Of a DNA stretch of 64,000 nucleotides, positions 53,112 to 60,644 are shown one piece after another. Below the pieces are notes generated by a model. The model saw only the letters and a program-made list of their open reading frames with translations. It did not search any database and was not told the DNA's origin. Source of the stretch: Alphaproteobacteria bacterium (lineage in GTDB: Bacteria > Pseudomonadota > Alphaproteobacteria > Micavibrionales > Micavibrionaceae); NCBI GenBank assembly GCA_016699735.1, contig CP065008.1:62001-126000 (forward strand), read 5' to 3'. Made by a program: the position numbers and the translations under genes. How positions within the stretch are numbered: the stretch's first letter is position 1; each line of letters starts with the position of its first letter.

Positions 53112-53723
53112 TTAGTGCTCGAAAATATCGGTTTGCGCCCATCCGGCCAGATCAAGCGCCGCCCGTGCAGGCAGGAAGTCAAAGCACTTCCGCGCCAGTT
53201 CCGCCCGCCCCTCGCGTTTGAGCTTGATCTCCAGCTGCGCCCGCAGCTTGTGCAGATAATAAACATCGCTGGCCGCATAGCTGAGTTGTTCGCTCGTCAG
53301 CTCCGCCGCCCCCCAGTCCGAGGATTGCTGCTGCTTGCTGATCTCGACGCCCAGCAGATCGCGGCAAACCCCGCGCAGACTGTGATCGTCCGTATAGGTC
53401 CGCGCCAGCTTCGAGGCGATTTTGGTGCAATACAAACTCGCGCAATCCACGCCCAGATGATGCCTGAGTGTCGCAATATCAAACCGCGCAAAATGAAAAA
53501 TCTTCACAACTTTAGGATTGGCCATGAGGGCCGACAAATTCGGCGCGTTGTAACTCTTCCCCGAAAACTGCACCAGATGCGCCGTCCCGTCCCCGGCCGA
53601 AAGCTGAACCAGGCACAAACGGTCGCGCAGGGGGTTTAGCCCCATCGTCTCGGTGTCCACGGCCACAGCTTCGCCGAAACTCAGCCCGCTGGGAAGATCC
53701 TCTTTATGCAATGTGATGCTCAA
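53112..53723 (-). CDS. RNase D-like 3'-5' exonuclease
   Basis: 203 residues, the short alphaproteobacterial form without HRDC domains. The DEDD motifs are AVDTETMGLNP (Exo I), FHFARFDIATLRHHLG (Exo II) and YAASDVYYLHKL (Exo III, Y-x3-D). It matures tRNA and other structured RNAs. It starts at TTG (53723); no ATG is close. It runs into kdsD with a one-base gap. Confidence 0.9.
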   Translation of the reverse strand: MSITLHKEDLPSGLSFGEAVAVDTETMGLNPLRDRLCLVQLSAGDGTAHLVQFSGKSYNAPNLSALMANPKVVKIFHFARFDIATLRHHLGVDCASLYCTKIASKLARTYTDDHSLRGVCRDLLGVEISKQQQSSDWGAAELTSEQLSYAASDVYYLHKLRAQLEIKLKREGRAELARKCFDFLPARAALDLAGWAQTDIFEH

Positions 53724-53755
53724 ATCCGGCTCATTGGTTTTATGTTAATAAAAAG

Positions 53756-53841
53756 TGGTGCCCAGGAGAGGACTCGAACCTCCACAACCTCGCGGTCACC
53801 AGTACCTGAAACTGGCGCGTCTACCATTTCGCCACCTGGGC
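53756..53841 (-). tRNA. tRNA-Leu(CAG)
   Basis: 86 nt on the minus strand including an encoded CCA. Acceptor GCCCAGG/CCTGGGC; D arm GCGAAATGGTAGACGC; anticodon stem CCAGT/ACTGG around TTCAGGT, giving anticodon CAG; a long variable arm as in leucine tRNAs; T arm GAGG/CCTC around TTCGAGT. A T-rich stretch follows the 3' end. Confidence 0.97.
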
Positions 53842-54057
53842 TCTGCGCCGTTCCTGTTTGTCACAGGTCCAAGACAGATGAAATTCTCTATCCCAGACGC
53901 CGCCGAAAGTCAAACCATGCCGGAGCAAAGTCTTAACGAAAACAAAAAACTCCCGTTAACATTTCCATAGGGATTTTCTGCCATCATCGGAAGGCATTTG
54001 CACTGCCCTCTGCGTTATGACACATTAAAAAGACAAAGATTTCAAAGGCATATCGTT

Positions 54058-54885
54058 ATGAAAATTCTTATCGTGGACCGGGAAGGCATAACCGCCCAGC
54101 TGATGAAAGCGCGTCTTGAACCGCTCGGTCATCAGATCAAGGAAGAGACCTCAAAGAACAACGCCGTCGAGCTTCTCGCCAACGAACGCTTCGATATGAT
54201 CTTCATTGACCCTATGCCGCTGACCAGCGCCCGCCCGGTGATCCTCAACATCCGCCGCGCCAGCTCGAATTATCCCTACGTGCTTCATATGGCCACCGAA
54301 GGCACCCAGATCGAGGCCATCCAGTCCGGCGCCAATGATTTCATCGCCAAGCCGATCGACCCCGAAAGCCTCGACAAAAAAGTCGAAAGCGCCAAGCGCC
54401 TCACCGCTCTGATCAAGCGCATCGGCGACGACAAGGAGGATTTCCCGAGCGCCGGAGGCATCATCGCCAAATCCGCCTTCAACCAGCTTTTTCTCTCCGC
54501 CATAGACCGCGCCGACCGCTACGGCGAGCGCACCTACATCGTTTTCATCCGTCTTTCGAACTATCAGGACATCGCCGAGCGCGAAGGCCCGTATGCCGCC
54601 GATTACGCCGTGGCCAAACTCTCCCAGTACCTCGTGCGCCTGCGCCGTCAATCCGACATCATCGCCCAGACCGAGCGCTTCGAATACGCGCTTTTGCTCC
54701 AGCGCCCCCTCTACGAAACCGAACCGGAAGAGGCCGCCAACCGCTTCGCCGAAGCCGTCGCGGGCTTCAAGGATTTCTTCGCCGCCGGCGAAGTCGCCCC
54801 CGAAGTCACGGTCAAGCTGGTCGATCTCCCCGTCGGCTCTCAGATCGTCGAGCATTACCTGACCAAGGACAGCGCCAAACGCTAA
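54058..54885 (+). CDS. Response regulator with degenerate GGDEF output domain
   Basis: 275 residues. The receiver domain (1-120) has Asp in MIFIDPMPL, a Thr in HMATEG and Lys in FIAKPID, so it may be phosphorylated. The second half (about 145-265) follows the GGDEF fold (AIDRADRYGERTYIVFIRL, then ADYAVAKLSQYL and RQSDIIAQ) but has TERFEY in place of the GGDEF signature, so no cyclase activity is expected. It resembles the inactive GGDEF-like modules used for protein contacts. ATG at 54058 is chosen as the first with a plausible receiver start. Confidence 0.82.
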   Translation: MKILIVDREGITAQLMKARLEPLGHQIKEETSKNNAVELLANERFDMIFIDPMPLTSARPVILNIRRASSNYPYVLHMATEGTQIEAIQSGANDFIAKPIDPESLDKKVESAKRLTALIKRIGDDKEDFPSAGGIIAKSAFNQLFLSAIDRADRYGERTYIVFIRLSNYQDIAEREGPYAADYAVAKLSQYLVRLRRQSDIIAQTERFEYALLLQRPLYETEPEEAANRFAEAVAGFKDFFAAGEVAPEVTVKLVDLPVGSQIVEHYLTKDSAKR

Positions 54886-55013
54886 TCCGCCGTTGATCAG
54901 GGCTTGATAAACGCGAAAACCTGTTTTTTCTCCCAAACCCATACGCTATCATGACCGCAGGTCTGGCCACCTGCGGACAATATCCCCGCCCGCAGACCCG
55001 CACGGGACGTCAC

Positions 55014-55409
55014 ATGATACGCATCAACAGGCACAGAATCAGAAGTGTTCTGCTCGGAACCGGCACGGTTCTGACTCTTCTCTTTACCTTTTTGGGAATC
55101 CTGTTGATCCTGCGGGCTGATCCGCGGGACGCCTCCAATGCCCATCTGCAAAAGGCGCAAAGCCTGCAAGAGCAAGCCGCGCAGGAAACGGTAGGCCGGA
55201 CTCTGCAAAACGATCTTCTCCAGGCCGCCTTCCAGGAATATCTGCAGGCCTTGAAATCCGATCCCTACAATCCGCAGATATGGCAAGCCCTGCCCGATCA
55301 CGCCGGAAATCTTCCTCGCGCCCTGTTGCCGCGGATGATGGCCCTGCGCCGCCAGATTCTCGCCCTTGATCCGCCGCTGTCCGAAAAACAAAGCGAAGAC
55401 GGAGGGTAA
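55014..55409 (+). CDS. Hypothetical single-pass membrane protein
   Basis: 131 residues. One membrane helix (VLLGTGTVLTLLFTFLGILLIL) is followed by a helical extracytoplasmic part (AHLQKAQSLQEQAAQETVG, QEYLQALKSDPYNPQIW) that resembles a single tetratricopeptide-like hairpin. It lies four bases upstream of a multi-pass membrane protein, so they probably form one operon and perhaps one complex. I cannot name the family. Confidence 0.72.
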   Translation: MIRINRHRIRSVLLGTGTVLTLLFTFLGILLILRADPRDASNAHLQKAQSLQEQAAQETVGRTLQNDLLQAAFQEYLQALKSDPYNPQIWQALPDHAGNLPRALLPRMMALRRQILALDPPLSEKQSEDGG

Positions 55410-55413
55410 GCGC

Positions 55414-56427
55414 ATGAGACGTCTCCTCTCCGGCGCCGAGTTCGATCTTGTGATCTATGTGCTCTTGCTCGGCGCGACCACACTGGCCTTCGCCTTTGTC
55501 CCTGTTTCAAATGAGCGTCTGGGCCTTCTGGCCGTGCTGTGGGGCGTAGCGTTGATAGCACGGCTGAAAAACCTGCGCGATTTCTCGGCGCGGCTGGCAA
55601 AGGCGGGACATTACGATTATTCCGAATACAACCCCGCCCTGACACTGCCTCAAAAAATTCTCAACCAGCTCAGCCACGAACAATATATGCAGCGGGGGAT
55701 GATGGCCCTGCGGGCGCTCCGGCTTCCCGGAATCTTCTGGATCGCCTGTGCCCTCGCCTTCGCCGCCTGGGGCGTGGCCATGACGCTCTTCCCCGCGATG
55801 CCGGCCCCCGTCCCCGCTTTCAAAAACAATCTCGATGCCGTTGTGCGCGAAATCACCGGCGAGAACCTGAAATCCTACACCATGAGCCTCCTCATCGCGG
55901 CGCGCAGACTGAGCATACTCTTTATCATCGGCGCCGCCTTCTGGCTGGGGCAGAGCTACGCCTACCGCACCCCTGCCCGCCCCCTGCGGTTCCTCTGCGC
56001 CGTGCTTCTGCTTGTGGCCTTTCTGGTCAACTTCGCCAACGAAAGCTTCACGACTCTCCTGCTGATTGACCTGACGAAGATCGGCCCTTACGGTTTCGGC
56101 TGGGAAAGCCTGGAATTGCTGCAATCCATGAAACTCGCCCCGCACCCGCTGACCCCGGTCTCGCAGCGCGCCCTCGAACTCGGCTGGCTCGGCCTCTTCC
56201 TGTTTTACACGCCTTGGTGTCTGTGCGCCCTTTCGTTGCTGAAAGCCTCATGGAGGGAATACGAACGCGCCGCCTATGCGGTCCGCGGCCTTCTGGTTCT
56301 CTCCATCCTGCTCTTTTCCGATCTTTTTCTCGCGGCGGGGGATCAGATGATCGCCCTCTGGGTCTCCGGCTGGGCCGCCTTCGCCCCCTACTGGGTCCGC
56401 GCCCACCGCCACATTAAAAAGAAATAG
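55414..56427 (+). CDS. Hypothetical multi-pass membrane protein
   Basis: 337 residues with about seven membrane helices, for example FDLVIYVLLLGATTLAFAF, LPGIFWIACALAFAAWGVAM and FLCAVLLLVAFLVNFA. The loops hold YDYSEYNPALTLPQKIL and FTTLLLIDLTKIGPYGFGW. GGAGG lies a few bases before the ATG. The IS1595-family element is inserted ten bases after its TAG stop, leaving it intact. No transporter or enzyme signature is visible. Confidence 0.75.
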   Translation: MRRLLSGAEFDLVIYVLLLGATTLAFAFVPVSNERLGLLAVLWGVALIARLKNLRDFSARLAKAGHYDYSEYNPALTLPQKILNQLSHEQYMQRGMMALRALRLPGIFWIACALAFAAWGVAMTLFPAMPAPVPAFKNNLDAVVREITGENLKSYTMSLLIAARRLSILFIIGAAFWLGQSYAYRTPARPLRFLCAVLLLVAFLVNFANESFTTLLLIDLTKIGPYGFGWESLELLQSMKLAPHPLTPVSQRALELGWLGLFLFYTPWCLCALSLLKASWREYERAAYAVRGLLVLSILLFSDLFLAAGDQMIALWVSGWAAFAPYWVRAHRHIKKK

Positions 56428-56428
56428 G

Positions 56429-56436
56429 AATATTTT
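56429..56436. repeat. Target-site duplication of the IS element, left copy (right copy 57992-57999)
   Basis: AATATTTT flanks the element on both sides (56429-56436 and 57992-57999). An 8-bp duplication is what IS1595-family elements make. Confidence 0.92.
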
Positions 56437-56492
56437 CCTAATTATATACTTGACTGCTGGTTTTTACCGCGCCTAAATCTATAATCCCACTC

Positions 56493-56630
56493 ATGAGCAA
56501 CGAAGATGAAAAGCGCCGCGATGCGGTTTTAAAGACCATGCTGAACACCCCGCCAAAGCCTTTAAAGTCTAAGGCGGACAAAAAATCTCTGGAAGCCAAG
56601 GAAACCTTGGAATCTGACGATGCGGGCTAA
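56493..56630 (+). CDS. 45-residue basic passenger protein of the IS element
   Basis: MSNEDEKRRDAVLKTMLN then TPPKPLKSKADKK, ending ESDDAG. Charged, no membrane helix. TATAAT at 56480-56485 lies eight bases before the ATG, with no ribosome binding site between, so a leaderless message is possible. The motif KxMLNTPPKP resembles short helical proteins seen near mobile elements in rhizobia, but I cannot assign a function. Confidence 0.5.
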   Translation: MSNEDEKRRDAVLKTMLNTPPKPLKSKADKKSLEAKETLESDDAG

Positions 56631-56732
56631 GAATATTTTTTGATTTTTTCGGATTAAATTTTTATCTTTATTATTATTACCACTTCGTGCATAATTTAAT
56701 TCGTCGTTGACTATTTATAGGCAATGACGGAA

Positions 56733-56947
56733 CAGAACAGGCCGCTCGGCGTCCAAACCAAAGCGACCTGTCTGTGCGGATGTTAGTCCCGCTCCATTTC
56801 TCCGTAAGGAGAAACTTAATAAGGTGGACGCGAAGGGAATTGCACCCTCTGGGGGTTGAATGGGAGTTCCTCCCCAGCACTGAGCCGCGCCCTAGCGGCG
56901 AATTGTAACTAAAGTTTAAGGCGGAGTCTAGCGGCTCTGCCTTTTCT
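56733..56947 (+). ncRNA. Structured non-coding RNA candidate inside the IS element
   Basis: Plus-strand helices: a long stem 56733-56746 with 56762-56774 (CAG, ACAGG, CGCT against AGCG, CCTGT, CTG); GCGG/CCGC (56776-56779 with 56789-56792); a perfect 7-bp hairpin TTTCTCC/GGAGAAA with a GTAA (GNRA) tetraloop at 56797-56814; AGGG/CCCT; CTGGGG/CCCCAG (56849-56854 with 56872-56877); GCCGC/GCGGC (56884-56899). The loop GCGTCC (56749-56754) can pair with GGACGC (56826-56831) as a 6-bp pseudoknot. It ends in a terminator. The 5' end is not known. No family was identified. Confidence 0.6.
56918..56947 (+). terminator. Plus-strand terminator ending the IS-internal RNA
   Basis: Stem AAGGCGGAG/CTCTGCCTT (one G-U pair) with loop TCTAGCGG, then TTTCTTTT. 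The T run is only on the plus strand, so it serves a plus-strand transcript rather than the transposase gene. Confidence 0.75.
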
Positions 56948-56993
56948 TTTCACTGGTTAGTGTTTTTGATTGGGGCCAAGGTTGCGTGTTGCT

Positions 56994-57926
56994 TTAAGCC
57001 CCGCGGTAAGTCAGTCTTTTACCCTCAGCACCTTTGAGGCAAAGCAACGCCCTGTCAGAGTCAGTAATATCGCGGCTGTTGTACCGGAAATCAAACTCGT
57101 TCAAATAGCGCTGCAAGTGTTTTTCTTTGCAGTGCTGGTAAACACCCCTCATGCCGCGCTTGAAGATGGAAAAATAGTTTTCGCAGCTATTCACATGAAC
57201 GCCTTTATTAACATATTGGCCCGCAGTGTGCTTGACTGTTTTATGATCGCCGTATTCTTGGCCGACCTTCTTGTAAAGATTGCTTTCATCTGTGTGCAGG
57301 GCGGTTTCCTGCTTTACGTTCTTGGCTAGAATTTCGCGGATCGTAGCCACATTCGCCGTATCGACATGGAAAGTGCGGGATTTGCCCTTGCTAACCAGCG
57401 TGACCACAGACATTTTGCTGCTATGGCTCGGCTTGCCGCGAATCGTGCGCTTGGTAACAACCTCTTTCTTGCCGAAGTAGGTTTCATCAATCTGAACGCT
57501 CTCACCTTCGCCGCCCATAGGTTCGCCAAAAGTTTCCATCATGGCCTCACGAATCCTGTGCGCCATAAACCAAGCGGATTTGTATGTCAGTCCTAACATT
57601 CTGTGCAACTGGTGGGCGCTCATGCCTTTTTTAGAAGAGCAAAGAAGATGCGTGGCCAAGACCCACTTATGCAAGGGGATGTGTGATCTTTCATAAATCA
57701 TGCCCGTTCTGACTGTGAACCTGTCGCAGCAATCGCCGCAATGGTAGTAACCCCTAACTTCTTTGGGTACAGGGTTGGCTTTAGTGGCCTTGTTTTTCAT
57801 CTTAGACGGCTTGATCTTATCAGTACCGCCGCAGATCGGACAAATTACGCCGTTAGGCCACCTTATAGCCTCCAAATGGATGCGGGCGGCGTCTTCATCG
57901 TTGTAAATTTTGTCAGTCAAATTCAT
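56994..57926 (-). CDS. IS1595-family transposase
   Basis: 310 residues. An N-terminal zinc ribbon (CPICGG and CGDCCDRF) is followed by the ISXO2-like DDE domain: VQIDETYFGKKE (first Asp), ALHTDESNLYKKVG (second Asp), and HVNSCENYFSIFKRGMRG (third acidic/Asn region). GGAGC precedes the ATG. The reading frame is intact, so the element may be active. Confidence 0.94.
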   Translation of the reverse strand: MNLTDKIYNDEDAARIHLEAIRWPNGVICPICGGTDKIKPSKMKNKATKANPVPKEVRGYYHCGDCCDRFTVRTGMIYERSHIPLHKWVLATHLLCSSKKGMSAHQLHRMLGLTYKSAWFMAHRIREAMMETFGEPMGGEGESVQIDETYFGKKEVVTKRTIRGKPSHSSKMSVVTLVSKGKSRTFHVDTANVATIREILAKNVKQETALHTDESNLYKKVGQEYGDHKTVKHTAGQYVNKGVHVNSCENYFSIFKRGMRGVYQHCKEKHLQRYLNEFDFRYNSRDITDSDRALLCLKGAEGKRLTYRGA

Positions 57927-58000
57927 AGCTTAGCTCCTAATATAACTAAATTATGACCATCTTTTTATTTGCAGTCAAGTATATAATTAGGAATATTTTC

Positions 58001-58029
58001 TTGACAAAAATCGGCCTCTGATCAATACT
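58001..58029 (+). promoter_or_regulatory. Predicted sigma-70 promoter beside the IS right end
   Basis: Perfect TTGACA at 58001-58006, 17-bp spacer, AATACT at 58024-58029. It starts one base after the right target duplication. A terminator follows at 58054-58074, before the next gene, so the promoter may drive a short attenuated leader. Confidence 0.45.
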
Positions 58030-58053
58030 CAAACCATCAACACCCGAAATCCG

Positions 58054-58074
58054 CCCGCCCCTCGGCGGGTTTTT
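58054..58074 (+). terminator. Rho-independent terminator upstream of the gene at 58116
   Basis: Stem CCCGCC/GGCGGG with loop CCTC, then five T. It lies between a promoter candidate and the next coding gene, so it is either an attenuator or the end of a transcript that predates the IS insertion. Confidence 0.8.
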
Positions 58075-58115
58075 CATTTTCAGGACTCATTTTCTATATT
58101 GAAGGAGATAACCCC

Positions 58116-58454
58116 ATGCCCACTTTGATGCCCACCGACGCCAACGACCGCGCCATCCCCGCCCTGCGCCTGAAGCCATCCGGCGCCCACCAGATCGCCG
58201 CCACCGCATCCTCGGCCAGAAACACAACGGCTTTCGCGGCGGACACCAAAATCGTCAGCCTTTACGCCACCGTGCCCGTGTTCGTGAAATTCGGCGACTC
58301 CACCGTCACAGCGGCTTCAACCGACCATTACTTCCCCGCAGGCCTGTATTATGACATCGCCATCGGCGGCGATCAGGCCGGCCATTACACCCACCTCGCC
58401 GTCCTCCGCTCCGGCACGACCAGCGGCGACGTCTATCTGTCTGAAAAAGAATAG
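58116..58454 (+). CDS. Hypothetical protein with strand-rich core
   Basis: 112 residues. After LKPSGAHQIAATASSAR comes KIVSLYATVPVFVKFGDSTV, then DHYFPAGLYYDIAIGGDQ and LAVLRSGTTSGDVYLSEKE. The pattern (repeated short strands with Gly turns) resembles small phage or virion-associated proteins found in alphaproteobacteria, but I cannot name it. GAAGGAG lies eight bases before the ATG. No other phage gene is near. Confidence 0.75.
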   Translation: MPTLMPTDANDRAIPALRLKPSGAHQIAATASSARNTTAFAADTKIVSLYATVPVFVKFGDSTVTAASTDHYFPAGLYYDIAIGGDQAGHYTHLAVLRSGTTSGDVYLSEKE

Positions 58455-58862
58455 AAAGTTTACCTCTTTAGCATCCCCGCGCAAGCGGGGATCCAGAAAA
58501 CAAAAAACAGAGAGCGCAGCGAAAGATAGAGATTTCCGCGCCCCGTTCCCTCTCCCCGTTTGCGGGGAGAGGGATCAAGGGAGAGGGGTGAAAACCATTA
58601 ATCAGCTTCCCGCTTTCGCAGGAATGACAATTAAGGCGCAGAAATAAAGACAGGCACTGCCCGCTTCGCGTCTTCGCGATTCAAATGAACTCATCGCGCT
58701 TGCAGCAATGAATCGCAAAGCCGCCAAGACATAAAGCGTTCCGCGCTCTGTCTTCCTCTGCCTATCTCTGTAGTTTTTATAATGGGTTCCGGCCTTCGCC
58801 GGAATGACGGAAGGAAGCGCAGGCCTCGTTGTGATCGTTGTGCGCGTCGTGTTTAAAAATCT
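58455..58862. repeat. Mosaic of intergenic repeats before recR
   Basis: No gene is seen in these 408 bp. They hold, in order: a CATCCCCGCG hairpin copy (58471-58497); a CCCTCTCCCC...GGGGAGAGGG hairpin with GATCAAGGGAGAGGGG (58546-58590); two CCCGC/CCGG-type hairpins ending GGAATGAC (58606-58628 and 58784-58808); and a GTTGTGATCGTTGTG segment followed by GTGTTTAAAAA. The last modules recur in the same order at 62418-62560. Confidence 0.75.
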
Positions 58863-59504
58863 TCAAGCGGCACTGCGTGAATTGAGCGCCGTCACGATCG
58901 TTCCGTCATCCAGATAATCCAGCTCCCCGCCCACCGGAACGCCGTGCGCCAATCGCGTAACGCGCAACGAAAAATGCTGCAACCGGTCGGAGATATAATG
59001 CGCGGTCGATTGCCCGTCCACCGTGGCCGAAAGCGCCAGAATAACTTCCTCGACCCCCGGACCCTTCCCGTTGAGAGGCCCATCGTTTGCTGCAACCTGC
59101 GGAGAGTCCTTCAGGCGCGACAAAAGCGAATCGATCCGCAAATCCCCCGGCCCGATCCCGTCCAGAGCGGATAAAAGACCGCCGAGAACGTGATACCGCC
59201 CCTTGTAAGCGCCCGTGCGCTCGACCGCCCACACATCGCTGACATGCGCCACGATACAGATTTTTGCGGCATCCCGATGCGGATCGCAGCAAATCCGGCA
59301 CGGCGAAACCGAGTCGAGATTCCCGCACACCGCGCAATCCTTGATCTCCGTGGCCACCCGCTCCAGCCCCCGCGCCAGCGGCAGCATCAGCGCCTCCCGG
59401 CGCTCGATCAGATGCAGCGCAATCCGCCGCGCCGAGCGATTGCCCAGCCCCGGCAAACCCGCCAGCATTCGGATCAGATGGTCAAGCGGCCCGCCTTCGC
59501 TCAT
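58863..59504 (-). CDS. recR: Recombination protein RecR
   Basis: 213 residues. The helix-hairpin-helix region is LAGLPGLGNRSARRIALHL; the zinc finger is CAVCGNLDSVSPCRICCD; and the Toprim domain follows (KICIVAHVSDVWAVE to a late EVILALSATVDGQST). RecR works with RecF/RecO to load RecA at gaps. It normally follows dnaX in alphaproteobacteria; here it is followed upstream by lolA with an 17-bp gap. Confidence 0.95.
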   Translation of the reverse strand: MSEGGPLDHLIRMLAGLPGLGNRSARRIALHLIERREALMLPLARGLERVATEIKDCAVCGNLDSVSPCRICCDPHRDAAKICIVAHVSDVWAVERTGAYKGRYHVLGGLLSALDGIGPGDLRIDSLLSRLKDSPQVAANDGPLNGKGPGVEEVILALSATVDGQSTAHYISDRLQHFSLRVTRLAHGVPVGGELDYLDDGTIVTALNSRSAA

Positions 59505-59521
59505 ACGCCCCCCGATACGCG

Positions 59522-60157
59522 TCAGTCATTGAACGACGGCTTCCGGCCCTCGTCCTTGAATTTCGGATCGACATACCCGAACAGCTTTTTATCCAGCTCG
59601 ACCCCGGTCTTCAGATAAAACAACTCGACTTCCGTGATCGCCCCCTGCCCGTCCACCACGCGCCATTTCTTGAGCGCGAACGGGCTTTCCGTAAACGCGA
59701 AGGTCAGCGTCCCTTCGGCCGGGTCCGCCGTTTGCGTCACCTCGACCTGCAGAAATCCGGCCATCGTCCGCGTCTCCTTGACCGTCAGATCGCCTTTCAG
59801 CGAAAACTCCTTCCGCAAAAAGAAATCCGCCAGAGTCGTGCCGATCGGCGCATTGGTCTGCTCATCCAGCTCCCCGTCATAAAAATAGATGAACGTCCCG
59901 TCCGCCACCACGAAATCCTTGTTCGGCGGGTCGTACTCGAACCGCAGCTTGCCCGGACGGCTCAGATAGAACGTCCCCGTCACCTGCTGCCCGTTATGCG
60001 TGGTCTGCACGAACCGCGCCTGCGCGGTTTTCAGCTTCTGGAAATAGGCCTCGGCCTTGGCCACATCCCCGGCATCGACCGCCGCAAACGCCGCCCCGGC
60101 GCCAAAGAGACACAACACGGAGAGAATCAGGGAAAAACGCTTCATACTGAAAGCCAT
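59522..60157 (-). CDS. lolA: Outer-membrane lipoprotein carrier LolA
   Basis: 211 residues. Signal peptide LILSVLCLFGAGAAFA, then LKTAQARFVQTTHNGQQVTGTFYLSRPGKLRFEY, the LolA core, and DGTFIYFYDGELDEQTNAPIG. LolA ferries lipoproteins across the periplasm to LolB or its substitute. ATG at 60157 or 60145 are both plausible. In alphaproteobacteria lolA lies directly downstream of ftsK; here about 3 kb of other sequence separates them. Confidence 0.92.
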   Translation of the reverse strand: MAFSMKRFSLILSVLCLFGAGAAFAAVDAGDVAKAEAYFQKLKTAQARFVQTTHNGQQVTGTFYLSRPGKLRFEYDPPNKDFVVADGTFIYFYDGELDEQTNAPIGTTLADFFLRKEFSLKGDLTVKETRTMAGFLQVEVTQTADPAEGTLTFAFTESPFALKKWRVVDGQGAITEVELFYLKTGVELDKKLFGYVDPKFKDEGRKPSFND

Positions 60158-60205
60158 AATATAAAAGCCCCGCGCTTGAAAGTTAAAAACAACCCCCACA
60201 GCCAA

Positions 60206-60540
60206 TAATACGCCGCGAATGATCGCACCATTCTCTGCACCAAAGCATCCCCACCCTTTCCCTCTCCCCGCCTGCGGGGAGAGGGATCAAGGGAGAGGGG
60301 TAAAACCATAAAAAAACCAGTTCCCGCTTACGCCGGAAAGGCGACAGAAGCGCCGCCCGCTTCGCGTCTTTGCGATTCAAAGGACAGAATCTTTGAGCGC
60401 CGATTTCGTCGCCACAGCACCAAGACACCATGCGCTTGCGCCATCTCCCTCTCCCCGCCTGCGGGGAGAGGGACCAAGGGAGAGGGGCAAAGCCTCAAAA
60501 GAACCAAAGCATCCCCGCAAACGCACCTGAAGAAAATTTA
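60206..60540. repeat. Mosaic of intergenic repeats upstream of lolA
   Basis: No gene is seen. Two CCCTCTCCCCGCC hairpin copies with the AAGGGAGAGGGG tail lie at 60257-60300 and 60445-60487. Between them are a CCCGCTTACGCCGG hairpin and a CTTCGCGTCTTTGCGATTCAAA segment that also occurs near 58665. A half CATCCCCGC hairpin is at about 60505. The rest up to 60644 is AT-rich and may hold the promoter of the next gene. Confidence 0.7.
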
Positions 60541-60644
60541 CAAAGTTTTTACATAAAAAACTTAGACTTCAGGCAAAATATTTCGCATAATCATGCGTGA
60601 ACCTTAACGTCGATCCGGTTCTTTGAAAAAAATATAGAAAGCTG

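Larger units (their letters stand above)
56437..57991. mobile_element. IS1595-family insertion sequence, complete
   Basis: 1555 bp bounded by perfect 21-bp terminal inverted repeats (56437-56457 and 57971-57991; outer bases CCTAATTATATACTTGACTG). It is flanked by an 8-bp direct repeat. It holds an intact 310-residue transposase on the minus strand, a 45-residue frame on the plus strand, and a structured plus-strand RNA candidate between them. Perfect ends and an intact transposase suggest a recent insertion. Confidence 0.95.

Noticed and set aside
53755..53970. Short plus-strand frames over the tRNA-Leu region
   Set aside because: They are the reverse complement of a complete tRNA gene.
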